Shown here one piece after another: positions 35,986 through 46,915 of a DNA stretch of 64,000 nucleotides (position 1 is its first letter; each line of letters begins with the position of its first letter). Source of the stretch: Symbiotaphrina buchneri. Taxonomy: Eukaryota > Ascomycota > Symbiotaphrinales > Symbiotaphrinaceae. Location: assembly GCA_001599915.1 (NCBI GenBank), contig BCIG01000012.1:496001-560000 (forward strand), written 5' to 3'. The position numbers were made by a program, and so were the translations under genes. The notes below the pieces were generated by a model that saw only the letters and a program-made list of their open reading frames with translations, did no database searches and was not told the origin of the DNA.

Positions 35986-37083
35986 TGGAGGCAGAGCGGC
36001 GCGTGTACATCCCTAGCTGGAGTTCTTAAGACGTGGATGATAAGCCACTGTCTCGTTGCGGGAGGCTTGTAATTAGGTATCATAGCAATCACGGTCCTGG
36101 CAGGAAGCGAAGCCAATGGGCATGGTCGCTGCAGCAGTGAATGAATCTGCTCGAAAGTGAAATTTTACAACTCATTATTTACCTGGCCCAGGATGCAGGA
36201 CTGTCCGTGTTAGCTCTCAACAATATTGGTCAAAGGAGGAACGAAGATATCGGACTGCGGCAGGACCATGTGTAGATAGCTTAAAGTGATAGCAAGTCCT
36301 ACAGGGTACGGATTTACGGTCCTCTGATCAATAGTTTGCTTTTGCGTGGGGAGGGAGGTGTGCTCCTTCCCCCCATTGTGACATCGACATGGAAAGAGCG
36401 TTGCAGAACCGGTACCTGCAACGGCCGGAAGATGAGAGCCGAGCCGGTGAAACAATTGTTTGCTCTGTTTGTTTATCTGTACACAATGTTTCTCGTGTTT
36501 GCTTGGAACTGGCGGTCACGCTAAAATGGCGGGCGATTGGCTTCCCGCATCTACCGTTAGCGCATGTGCGCCGTGCATCTCTCGGCTCCTGCTTCCCCTT
36601 GGCTTCTATCTTCTGACCAATCACCGTCTTGGAGACGGTTGTCATCCGAAGCCAACAAAAAGATCAAAAAGACAAGTACGTCTAGGGGATATCGAAACGT
36701 CATGACTCCCCTCTCGGACATATCGAAAGTGCCTATTCTGGCGCAGAATCTTAATGACTAACGGTCTAATCTGCTTTGATGGCTTCGTCTCGACTCCACT
36801 GCCTCTAATGCCGGCCTGCCCGTGCCCTTCCGGCTTTGCCCCTGATTCACCAACGGAATGTTAGTTGCGCCGACTCATCATAATAAATCATGCATAGAAG
36901 GTGCGACTGCTTCACTTTGCCTTTTCCTTGTTCATGCGCGAATCTGCGCCCCACAGCTTCTGTAGCTCCTGTGAATGCCAGATGCCCTTCGCACAGCCTC
37001 AGCTCCTCTCAAACCTCTCTGCTACTGCGTCGACCACCCACTGAATTACTACACATGCTTCTAAAGCGAAGCTGCTACTAACA
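35986..37083. promoter_or_regulatory. Shared divergent promoter region of carX and carRA
   Basis: 1,098 bp separate the start codons of carX (-) and carRA (+), and no other gene is seen here, so it must hold both promoters. In other ascomycetes these genes are induced by light through the White Collar complex. Several GATC/CGAT motifs occur (for example near 36237, 36326, 36533 and 36662), but at a frequency I cannot separate from chance. Confidence 0.55.
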
Positions 37084-39162
37084 ATGGGCTTCGACTATGC
37101 GCTGGTGTACGAGTCTTTTGTTCCCTGCCTGTTATGTACAACTGTGACTGACTAGAGCTTGTCCACGGAAGGCACCTCAAATATACAATCCCGCCTGCTG
37201 TCGCGCTGACATATTTATACCGGCCTCTCCTTATGCGTCTGGACCTCTACAAGCTCGTGTTTCTTATCACAGTAGGTCGTCCTCTGCAGCGTGCAGGCAG
37301 CAATTGTTGACCATAAATCAAGATCGCGGTCGTGGCCACGACCCCATGGGACTCATACCTGGTCCGTACCAGGATCTGGACATACCCACCCTCCGCAGTA
37401 CTTGGACCCACCATCTTCTCCATTCCAGTAGAAGAGGTGTCCTTCTTTGTGATCCAGACGTACAATACTTCTTTGTTGTACCTTCTACTGAGCAAGCCTA
37501 CCTTTCATCCCGCCTACCTTTGTGCAGACCGCAGGCTTGGCCATGACAATGAGAAGTTCAACCAATTATTCCTCCAAAAGCGTATTGGCCAAGCTATCTT
37601 TGGTTCCGTGTTTGCCTTGGGGACATGGCTTGTTTGGAAGGGTGGCCCCGGGCTGTACCTAGGCTTGATATTGATCTGGGCTACTCCAGTCATCCTCTTC
37701 TTGTGGTAAGCCTGGACGTCTCTTCGGCGAAGATTAACAAAGGCTAATTCCACCAGGACTATGTCGTATCAGTTCATCATAGGCTTATCCTGGACGAACA
37801 CTGTTCTTCCAATTGCCCTGCCCACCATCTACCTTTGGATTGTTGATACTCTAGCTTTGAAAAAGGGCACGTGGGTTATTGGTTCCGGTACTAAGCTCGG
37901 GAGTCATTTGTGGGACGGTCTTGAGGTTGAGTTAGTAGACTGCATGCAGATGTGTGACCAGGGAGCTGATACTCAACAGAGAAGCGGTATTCTTCTTTAT
38001 CTCAAACACAATCATAGTTTTGGGACTCATTACTTGCGACTATAACCTGGCCGTGTTGCATACATTCGTGGATATCTCACCTGAGGTCCCTTCCTGGCCA
38101 TCACCTGCCTTGCTTGCGCGAGCATTAATGGTGCCCGAATCCGCGTTTGACAGCGAAAGATTGAGCGGTATATGTCAAGCCGTGGAAAGGCTCAAAGGGA
38201 AAAGTCGCAGCTTTTATCTCGCAAGTGGAGTGTTTGAAGGTCGGCTCAGGATCGACCTTATTCTTCTGTAACTCTCCCCGATCACGTCATTTATGTCTTT
38301 AAAATGGTACTAACTCGAATTCTCTAGGTATGCTTTCTGCAGGGTTGCGGATGACTTGGTGGATAATGCTTCTACACCATCCGAAGCTCGAGGCTGGCTA
38401 CACAAACTTCGAGACTTCCTGAACGTCACCTATACCAGTCCGTTGAAAAAGTCCCCTGAGCTTAGGAAATGTGTACACCAACAATTCCCTCCCAGGACCC
38501 GGTCTGCTCTTCTTTTGCTTCCTACGTCATATCTCTCAAGCGCCCCATTTTTCGACCTTCTTCGAGGGTTCGAGACAGACTTGAATTTCTTCGAGCGAGG
38601 CAGCAGCACTTCGACAAAAACTTGGCCTATCCATGACGAAGAGGACCTGGAGCAGTACGCCTCCAGAGTTGCCAGCACAGTTGCTGAGCTCTGCATTGAG
38701 CTCGTCTATTATCATACTCATTGTCAAACGCCCGTTAAAGACCGGGAGAGGATTCTAGCAGCTGGGAGGCGCATGGGTCTTACACTACAGTATATTAACA
38801 TATCGCGCGATATTGCAGTCGACGCAAGCATTGGACGCGTCTACCTGCCCACAGTATGGCTTCAAGAAGAAGGTCTCCAGCCGCAGGACGTTCTGAAACG
38901 ACCCGAGGGACCAGGCATCGAGAGATTACGCACGAAGTTGCTCGGTAAAGCAATGCAGATATACAAAGAGTCTAAAGGTGCAATCGAAGAGTTGCCGGCC
39001 GAAGCCCGGGGCCCTATGAGAGTTGCGATCGAGAGCTACGTCGAAATTGGGAGGGTGCTTGGCGAGAAGAACTATAAGGTCAAGGCTGGCAAGGCCACAG
39101 TACCAAAGTTGAGGAGGTTGTTAGTGGCCTGGAAGGCAGTGAGTGGTCCTCAGCAACCTTAA
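37084..39162 (+). CDS. carRA: Bifunctional lycopene cyclase/phytoene synthase (AL-2/CarRA type)
   Basis: The N-terminal domain cyclises lycopene ends to make beta-carotene, and the C-terminal domain condenses two GGPP to phytoene. Exons are 37084-37106, 37172-37271, 37323-37705, 37757-37930, 37980-38267 and 38328-39162, giving 600 aa (AL-2 of Neurospora is about the same). The N-terminus reads [15 protein letters not shown] after splicing. The cyclase half has membrane helices and the [15 protein letters not shown] motif. The synthase half starts near residue 260 and carries [20 protein letters not shown], the first Asp-rich motif DDLVDN and the second, [15 protein letters not shown]. All expected motifs are intact. 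This is the entry enzyme of the cluster; it is paired with carX upstream and carB downstream. Confidence 0.95.
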
Positions 39163-39456
39163 CAAACTGGTACATGAAGCTTCGTCGTACCAAGATCGAA
39201 AGATAGATTACAATAGAAGTAGGTGGTACCAAAGCTTGCCTGGGTGTTCGCCCAAGACTCGTGTCACGATACCTCAAGCAGGCGGGGCCGGTAGCAGGGG
39301 ATCACCCCGCACTCGTATTCTGGCCCCACAATGTAGCCACCCCAGACTGCTCATAAGCAATCTAGAAAATCCGGCTTTTGGACTGCCCTCACCATCCTAC
39401 ATTTTACCAATTGCGAGTTCATCCCTGACACCATCTTTGACCATCCTTCGCTCGAA

Positions 39457-40254
39457 ATGACTAGCAGCTATTCGCCTCCACAGCTTGCTCTTCCCAAAGA
39501 AGATGATTTTTGGGACTCCGTTCCGGTCCAAATACAACAAGCAGTCGCTAAGGTGGTTCCCACCGACCGAATCGACGAAATGGTTCAGCAGGGCGTTGGA
39601 ACGCTTTCTGTAAAAGAAAAGTACGGGGCCTTCGAAACAACACTCCAGGATATGCTCGATGCCAGACGCAAATCGTTGGGTCCTCAGCATATAGACACTC
39701 TTGCAGTCCTCCACCCTCTGGCTATGGTCCAGACGGAGCTTGGAGAATCCGCCCTCGCGGAAGAGAATTATCGACTGCTTTTGGAAGTGTATGAAAGGCT
39801 AGACGGCTCGGACGCTTCGTGGGCGGTCATGAATAACCTTGCTCTGGTGCTCAACGAGCAGGGCAAATATGCAGAGTCTGAGGCGATCCTTAGGCGGCTA
39901 CAGCCAGTTCTAGCCAAGGGAATGGGGGAAGATAGCCCACAGGCTCTGGGATGTTTGAGGAAGCTGATGGAAGCCCTGGAAGGGCAGGGAAGGCATGCGG
40001 AGGCCAGGGAATTACTGATGCAAGGACTGGAGAAGACGAACAGGATGGGTGGAGAGCATCAATCGGAGGAGAGGGAAGCAATGCAGGAGATGGCTACTCG
40101 TATTGGCGGGGACACACCCCGTCAAGGGTCTGTTGTTGCTCATAGGCACCCCGGTCTTAAAGGTCAGCGCTCCCTTCGGGGGATTCGGATCTCAAGAGGC
40201 TGGCCTTTTCACCGGTTTTTGCTATTCTTCACACAGCACTGCTCGTCGGCTTAG
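39457..40254 (+). CDS. Small TPR (kinesin-light-chain-like) protein inside the carotenoid cluster
   Basis: Single exon of 265 aa beginning MTSSYSPPQLALPKEDDFWD. Residues 45-205 form about four tetratricopeptide-like helical repeats of the kinesin-light-chain/NB-ARC-associated type (ARRKSLGPQHIDTLAVLHPL, AEENYRLLLEVYERL, MNNLALVLNEQGKYAESEAI, EGQGRHAEARELL). There is no signal peptide or catalytic motif; a short hydrophobic stretch ends the protein. The C-terminal about 40 residues are low-confidence: a frame change near 40130 would give a different tail (a downstream intron or alternative splice is possible). TPR domains bind proteins, so a partner role is inferred. Its position between carRA and carB, same strand, is the only clue to function. 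I do not recall a TPR gene here in the Fusarium car cluster. Confidence 0.8.
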   Translation: MTSSYSPPQLALPKEDDFWDSVPVQIQQAVAKVVPTDRIDEMVQQGVGTLSVKEKYGAFETTLQDMLDARRKSLGPQHIDTLAVLHPLAMVQTELGESALAEENYRLLLEVYERLDGSDASWAVMNNLALVLNEQGKYAESEAILRRLQPVLAKGMGEDSPQALGCLRKLMEALEGQGRHAEARELLMQGLEKTNRMGGEHQSEEREAMQEMATRIGGDTPRQGSVVAHRHPGLKGQRSLRGIRISRGWPFHRFLLFFTQHCSSA

Positions 40255-41102
40255 CTTTATAATCACACTATTATCATGATTCGTCAGTCAATCCCTGGAG
40301 GTAAGGTGGGGCCTGAAAGAGCGGAGTTTTCGACTATTGGTGCTTCTCTGCTGGAAGGGGAAAATAGTTGACTGCCACATAAGGTAGCTAATGAGCAATT
40401 GGCAGAGAACGCATCCAGGCAACAGCGCTGCGTCCTCCACTTCTAGACCAATCCAACAGGGCCACGATGCTCTCGCTTTTGTTGTAGAAATGCGAGGAAT
40501 TTGATTGTTCCGATTTCGGAGATAACTGTGTAAAACGGGCAGGCTTTACATTGTGTATACCCCCAGTATCTCAAGCCCGGGTCTTCCAACAACAGTTGTA
40601 CGCTCAGATATACGGATACGCCATTATATTTATTGTTTGATGCGTATACTGATCTGGAAACTCACAGTATGCTGGGCAGGTGGCAGAGGGTTCTATTCCC
40701 TGCTATGTGCGCCCGACTAGAGGGCAGTGCAAGTCCTCTCCCGATGGTCTCAGGTTAGGATTAACCTTTTACTTCTGACCATCAAAATCAAAAGCAAATA
40801 TCTCGCACATTTTTGCGCGATAGGGAAGGTCTGAAGCTTTATCTTATCTTAGTGGACAGAGCTTGCAGGGTTCCAACCAGGCCAGCGGGGAAGCTAAGAA
40901 ATACCTTAATTTAGCGTATTGCAAGTACAGATCGCGCTAAACAGAGGTTAATATTGGACGTCATGACTTGTGGCAGCATTTCACTTGTCAAAGAAGGTGA
41001 GACCCTGTAGGAATCGAGCCGAGGCACTCTACTTCAGATAAACTCAGTCGTACAACAACAAGAGGACATCATGAGGCAAATATCCTTTCTTTCCCACGCG
41101 CA
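40255..41102. other. Intergenic, carB promoter region
   Basis: 849 bp between the TPR gene and carB on the same strand. It should hold the TPR 3'UTR and carB promoter. I see no coding or RNA feature. Confidence 0.45.
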
Positions 41103-43042
41103 ATGGCCCACCAAGGCGGCCAGAAAACGGCCATCGTTGTTGGTAAGGATTCTCCCTTCAAGATCGATATTGCGTATTTTTGCACGTACGATCCTCTAAC
41201 TTTGAAACATAGGCGCCGGTGCTGGCGGGGTGACGACAGCAGCTCGGCTTGCAAAGGCAGGCTTCAGCGTTACAGTCTACGAGAAGAATGGATTCACCGG
41301 CGGTCGATGTTCCCTCATCCATTACGATGGCTACGTAGGCACCCAGCTGCCGCTGTTCCAGATACTACCATGCTCACTATCTGTCCAGCGTTTTGACCAA
41401 GGGCCTTCCCTTCTGCTTCTCCCTCCGCTATTTCAAGAAGCCTTCCACGACCTAGGAACCAGTTTGGAAGCGGAAGGTGTCAAGCTCATGAAATGTGAAC
41501 CCAACTACAGCATGTGGTTCGGCGACGGGGAGTCGTTCGAGCTGTCAACTGATCTGGCACGAATGAAGAAGGAAGTTGAAAAGTGGGAGGGAAAGGATGG
41601 TTTCGAAAGATACCTGCAGTTCCTGCAAGAGGCCCATGTGCATTATGAAGCCAGCGTCACACACGTGCTGGGTAAGAATTTCACCTCCTTCGTTTCCATG
41701 GCGAGGCCGGCCTTCATGCGCTTCCTGATGAAGCTGCATCCCTTCGAGTCAATCTACAGACGGGTCTCGCAATACTTTTGGACGGAGAGACTGCGGAGGG
41801 TCTTCACTTTCGGGAGCATGTACATGGGAATGAGCCCCTTTGACGCCCCGGGAACGTATAGTCTCCTCCAATACACAGAGCTAGCCGAGGGAATCTGGTA
41901 TCCAGAAGGTGGTTTCCATAAGGTGCGTCTTCAGCTGATGATATTTAGGTGGACATTGCTGATTTCACTAGATTATTGATGCCTTGGTCAAGCTTGGTCA
42001 GCGATTAGGTGTTAAATATCATCTCAATACCTCCGTCAGACAAGTGCTCCTCAGCTCAGACCAGACTACAGCAACCGGCATTGTTCTGGATGATGGCTCT
42101 ACGAAGACAGCTGATGTAGTCGTCATCAATGCGGACCTAGTATATGCCTACAACAACCTCCTGCCGCCTTCTTCGATGGGGCGCTCACTTCGAAAACGCC
42201 CTGCCTCCTGTAGTAGCATCTCCTTCTACTGGGCCATGGACCGAAAGGTTACAGAGTTGAGCACGCATAACATCTTTCTGGCCGACGAATACCGAGAATC
42301 GTTTGACTCCATATTCCGCGACCAGCAAATGCCTGAACATCCTTCATTCTACGTCAATGTTCCCAGTCGCGTTGACTCGACTGCAGCCCCAACGGGCAAA
42401 GACTCCATTGTAGTACTGGTCCCGGTTGGGCATATACTCGATCCAGAAGAGGGCAAAGGGCTCAATCCCTCTTCACCACAAGACTGGGCGGCTATGGTCG
42501 AGCGTGCTAGGTCCACAGTATTCGAGACTATTGAGGCTCGCACGGGAGCTAAAGGGTTGCGTTCTGCCGTGGCTCATGAAATTGTCAACACCCCGCAAAC
42601 ATGGAAGACGACTTTCAACCTGGACAAAGGTGCCATCCTGGGGCTGAGCCACTCTTTCTTCAATGTTTTGAGCTTCCGTCCCCGGACGGGTCACCCAAAG
42701 ATCAAGAAGCTACATTTCGTTGGCGCTAGCACACATCCAGGAACTGGCGTCCCAATATGTTTAGCTGGCGGCAAGCTCACCAGCGAGCAGATATTGGAAG
42801 ACCTGGGTATGGACAAACCCTGGCAAACTACCGCGAGTACACGGCGTGGCTTAGGTTCCATGTGCGAAGGGTGGATCAGAGGGGAGCTTGACGATCAGGG
42901 AAAGGGGAAAATGGCTAGACGAGAGATTGACCGCTTACAGATCCCGCCCCTGGTGGGGATGTGGCACATGGTCTTCTTGCTCGTTGTTTTGGTTTCGCTC
43001 ACCCGGTACTTTCAGGTTCTCGACTTGGTCGTCAGGAGGTAG
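41103..43042 (+). CDS. carB: Phytoene desaturase (CarB/AL-1 type)
   Basis: An FAD-dependent membrane-associated desaturase that converts phytoene stepwise to lycopene and, in fungi, to 3,4-didehydrolycopene. Exons are 41103-41142, 41213-41334, 41389-41922 and 41972-43042, giving 588 aa, a normal length. The FAD-binding Rossmann motif GAGAGGVTTAARLAKAG appears at about residue 14 after the first splice and leads to VYEKNGFTGGRCS. The 54-nt second intron lies in frame with no stop, but removing it joins HYDGY to RFDQGPSLLLLP as the family requires. The C-terminal dinucleotide-binding block is FVGASTHPGTGVPICLAGGK. A hydrophobic tail (MVFLLVVLVSLTRYFQVLDL) ends the protein, as in other fungal desaturases. 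Confidence 0.95.
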
Positions 43043-44380
43043 CAGATCGAATCTCGTATCGCTCCTGGTCACCGTGACAACTACTGGTTAGCAGTGCTTC
43101 ACATCTGCGGATGCTAAAGCAAGATCATGTAGCAATGATTAGCCTGTTCTTGCTCTTTCGACAACGTCCCATTCGTCGCGAAGAGCACCGTGCGGTTTTT
43201 AGAGTACTTGCGTTCTAGCGTAATGCTTTGACCGGAAGGACGTTCCGTGCTTGTATCACAGTATCAATAAAATTTCTTGTTTTCCGAAGTGCTTCGTTAC
43301 AAGGCACCCGTCGTTGCGTGCGACGATCCTCATCCCTTTGGGTCGCACAAGCTTTCGGGCCGTTATGTGCCATTGGGCAGTCGGGTCGGGAACTTAAAGT
43401 GCTAGTGCAATCTGGACCCGAGGCTTAATTCTTGACAGTTTTCACTTCACGACTGCCATTGTGTTGAAAGAATAACTCGAAATCTTTGGGTCATGGCGCG
43501 ACCAATGACTGCACAATTGCAATTTACTGGTCCAGCAGACCGGAGGTACCTTTCGACGATGACCGGTATCCCGGCCAGCACATACATCAGATGCAGTCTC
43601 AACAAAATCGCCGTCGCCGGTGCGATTAACCGCCTAAGGAGCCCTGTTATGCTGTGCTACGTGAATTTTCTCCTTGGACTCTTGGGGGCGGGATGCTTTG
43701 TCCACAGCTGCTTCTCGCAAGCTCAATCCTGCGTTGAGCCAGAGGACGTGATTGTCCTGGTGTCACTAGTAGCTCAAGGCAAACCTGGCTGACCGTGTAA
43801 TATCAAAATGCCAAATCAGACCATAGGGAAATGATGGGAGCGTGTTTGTGGGGCCGTGCGTTGTTCACCGGAGCTTGACTGTTCCAAGACCTGTCAATGC
43901 AAAGATGTGGTATCCATTATTCAACTGTAATTGCAAAGGTGCCTTGATATCGGGCTGACAGTAAGAGTATGCCCAGCTTAGGACAGCAAGCTTCGAACAC
44001 GGCAGGAAAGTACAATATCTTCCGCGTGTGGGCCGGACAACACGACGCCTGCATCATTAACTCAGCATTCACTGGCCACAACATTCGGTCGTGCCTTCCT
44101 AACCTGCATATGTCACTTGACGCGCTTCTGACGTTTCTGTTTGGTGGCCGTGGGTAGCCCAAGCCGTGGACTATTTCTCTCACACCTGACTTGCTTCCTT
44201 CTTCCTCCCTTCTCTTTCCTCTCCCACACCGTTTCCCACAACTGCTTTCCCCCATCTTCCTGTGACGCCGTTCAACACCCGTTGATCAGCTTACTTCAAC
44301 CACAGAAGGTTTCAAGTTCTTACTTCCTTCATATTTTCCACACCGATCGCTTATTGTATCATCTACAATACGCGTTCGAG
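43043..44380. other. Intergenic, opsin promoter region
   Basis: 1.34 kb between carB and the opsin gene on the same strand. A 99-codon frame at 43493-43792 has no recognisable motif. The last 200 bases are C/T-rich, as is common just upstream of highly expressed fungal genes. Confidence 0.4.
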
Positions 44381-45456
44381 ATGGCGGGTGGTAATAAAGC
44401 AACCAACGTTAACCCTAACACGGTTAACGGCAAGCATGTTGATATTGCCATTACTTCTCACGGCTCTGACTGGCTTTGGGCCGTCTGCGCTGTCATGGGT
44501 GCCACTGCTCTCATCATCATGGGCATGAGCTTCACCGTTCCTCGCAACCGTCGCCTGTTCCACTACATCACTGCTGCGATCAACTTCGTCGCTTGTATCG
44601 CCTACTTCACCATGGCTTCCAACCTCGGCTGGACTCCCATCGACGTCGAGTTTGCACGCGGCGGCAAGGTTTCTGGCGTCAATCGTGAGATCTTCTATGT
44701 CCGTTACATCGACTGGTAAGTGTACGCACATCTCACGTCTCTGCAAAAGCTGATTCTGAACAGGTTTATCACTACCCCGCTGCTCTTGCTGGACCTGCTC
44801 TTGACTGCAACTCTCCCTTGGCCTACTATTCTTTGGGTCATCTTCTGGGACATCGTCATGATCGTCACGGGTCTTGTGGGTGCACTCGTCAGAACGACCT
44901 ATAAATGGGGTACGTAACATTGTTCTTGTATTACGCACACCGCTCACGTCGGCTAGGTTTCTACACGTTTGGCTGTATCGCTCTGTTCGTGGTTGCATAC
45001 AACCTTCTGTGGACGGCTCGCAAACATGCTGGTCCCCTTGGGTCCGATGTCTACCGCTGCTACAACATGTGCGGTGCCTGGCTTGTCTTCATCTGGTTCC
45101 TCTATCCAATTGCGTGGGGTGTCTGTGAAGGAGGCAATGTCATTACATCCGACTCCGAAGCTGTCTTCTATGGCATCCTTGATATCTGCTCCAAGCCAAT
45201 CTTCAGCTTGCTCCTTCTTTTCGGCCATCGTGGAATTGATCCAGACCGCCTGGGTATTCGCATCCGCGACTACGAAGATCCCATTCCCGCATGGAACCAC
45301 AACGTCGACGGCCGTTATGGTGACAAGGGCGTGACGAACGGACACAACCACGTCAACGGTATCCATGACGGTCCCACGGAGGGTCTCATGCAGCCAACGA
45401 CCGCCGGCATCCCTGTCAACACCATGGCCGATGCTTACCGGGCCCAACCCGTCTAA
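44381..45456 (+). CDS. carO: Microbial-type (type I) fungal rhodopsin, CarO/Leptosphaeria-rhodopsin-like
   Basis: A seven-helix retinal protein of the plasma membrane. Exons are 44381-44715, 44764-44909 and 44957-45456, giving 326 aa. The Schiff-base lysine is in helix G (LDICSKP, Lys240). Helix C reads RYIDWFITTPLLLLDLLL: Asp111 stands at the bacteriorhodopsin Asp85 (proton acceptor) site and Asp122 at the Asp96 (donor) site, as in pumping Leptosphaeria rhodopsin. The hydrophilic C-terminal tail (about 75 residues) contains HGHN/NGHNHVNGI, a His/Asn-rich patch. Starting at ATG 44381 gives the usual short extracellular N-terminus with a glycosylation-like NPNT. Retinal would come from carX in the same cluster. 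Pump function is inferred from the residues, not shown. Confidence 0.95.
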
Positions 45457-46062
45457 GGATGGGACTCGCCACCAACCTGTTCAAAGACGTCTCCTCTCGA
45501 TGGTCGTTCGAAAGCACAAAGGGGAAACTGGATAGGTCTGGAGGATAATGCCGTGCACTTTAACTGTGAGCAGCACAGTGAGGGAGTGCCAAAAAGGTGG
45601 ATGAGGACAATTGCATTGACGAAAGCTCTGCTTTCTTAATGGTATGCGTTACGCTAGATTTGAGTTTGGCTACTGTTTCTATCGCTTTTGTGACCATGCA
45701 CAGCTATGGGCTGGTCACCACTACAGTTAGCCTAATGCAATCATGCTTTGCCTTGCCGTTCCCTTTGAGTGATTCCGACCATCGCCAAACAAGCCATGAC
45801 CGGCCGGTCGTGGGTGCCGTACTCACAAGAAGTAAGCCAGGGTCATCTCACAGGAAATCTCCAGGCCTGTGGCCGATGGCCTCGATGGTGGGCCGTGTGT
45901 TTCTTTGTGGGGCCCAGCAACAATGGTCTGCAGCAGGCAACTGGCCTGATATGAGGGATCCAAGTCCCCGCGGCTCTGCGTTTCCGTGCAGTGGATGTTC
46001 CATGCATGGACTCTGGAGCGTGTCCACAAGCATTGGATGGGATGTGTGGGCGAGTGCGTTGC
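45457..46062. other. Intergenic between convergent genes
   Basis: 3' flanks of the opsin gene (+) and YAE1 (-). Short frames only; nothing supported. Confidence 0.45.
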
Positions 46063-46647
46063 TCAGCTCCCAGCTTGCTCGCCATCTACCACATCATAAT
46101 GTGCATGTATCCCCCATTTTTGGAGCTCCTCTTTTGCCAGGTTCTCCCAGCGTTCAATGAGTTCCTTTTTCACCGTAACTTCTCCCTGGCCTTCACCCTC
46201 CTCGACCTGGACAAACAACTTCCTGATATCCAGTTCCAGCCTGGCCTCAGCAAGCAGTCTCTTCACCCTCTGTCCTTCCATGATCAGCGCCTCCTCCCTG
46301 TCCTCTGCCGTGCCGCTGCCTAGCAATGCAGCCATCAGGCCTTCCAGAGCCCCGAAGACCCTGCCCACTCGTAGCCCAATCTCCGCTCCCTCGGCGTACC
46401 CTTCGTCGAACCCTTCCTGGAGAAACTGCTCCTTTGCCACACTCACGCCCTCTCGATAGCCATTGGTGACATGAATAGAGCGTAGGCGTGCTACGTCGGA
46501 AACTTCATTTTGTGGTCTGGAGTATGCGGGCGCGGCCGCACCGCCTAGGATTTGCGCGTCTGAGTCTGGCGGAGACGCTGAGAAGATATCCGTCAGATCA
46601 TTTGGAGGCGTGGATGGCGGAGTCTCCGGCTGAGTGTATGGAGGCAT
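46063..46647 (-). CDS. YAE1: Yae1-family protein (Fe-S target adaptor)
   Basis: Yae1 with Lto1 links the cytosolic iron-sulfur assembly machinery to Rli1/ABCE1, the ribosome-recycling ATPase. This is a single-exon frame of 194 aa. Its signature is the glycine-spaced 'deca-GX3' helix, visible at about residues 62-100: GYREGVSVAKEQFLQEGFDE followed by GYAEGAEIGLRVGRVFG, with Gly every four residues. The N-terminal 50 residues are Pro/Ser-rich and disordered; the C-terminal part is helical and charged. The ATG at 46647 is the first in frame. It lies back-to-back with CAB2 (start codons 268 bp apart), so they share a short promoter region. Confidence 0.85.
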   Translation of the reverse strand: MPPYTQPETPPSTPPNDLTDIFSASPPDSDAQILGGAAAPAYSRPQNEVSDVARLRSIHVTNGYREGVSVAKEQFLQEGFDEGYAEGAEIGLRVGRVFGALEGLMAALLGSGTAEDREEALIMEGQRVKRLLAEARLELDIRKLFVQVEEGEGQGEVTVKKELIERWENLAKEELQKWGIHAHYDVVDGEQAGS

Positions 46648-46915
46648 CCCTTGCGACTATGACTTCGACGTTGGGGCGCCGAGGTCCGGGGATGCGGAGG
46701 TCGGATAGGGGGGTTTAGGATTTGCGGAGGAAAAAGTTCGAGGGATGGGATGTTCGCGGTGGAACTGGGCATGGGCTTGACGCAGGAAATTGGGGTCTAC
46801 AGAGATTGCGCTTCTGCCTAGAACATCAGCAAAACGTGTCAATTGTATTATTGAAGCTTCATTGCGTCTCTATCGCCCACAGTTAAGCAATTGAAAGCGT
46901 CTACCTTCTTCTACT

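Noticed and set aside
36237-36670. GATC/CGAT motifs as White Collar light-response elements
   Set aside because: They occur about as often as expected by chance, so I do not list them as sites.
40670-40745. tRNA-like stretch between the TPR gene and carB
   Set aside because: It has a GGTTCTATTCC stretch, but no paired acceptor or D arm.
44363-44998. 211-codon open frame antisense to the opsin gene
   Set aside because: It covers the opsin exons and two of its introns and has the composition of a shadow frame, with no motif.
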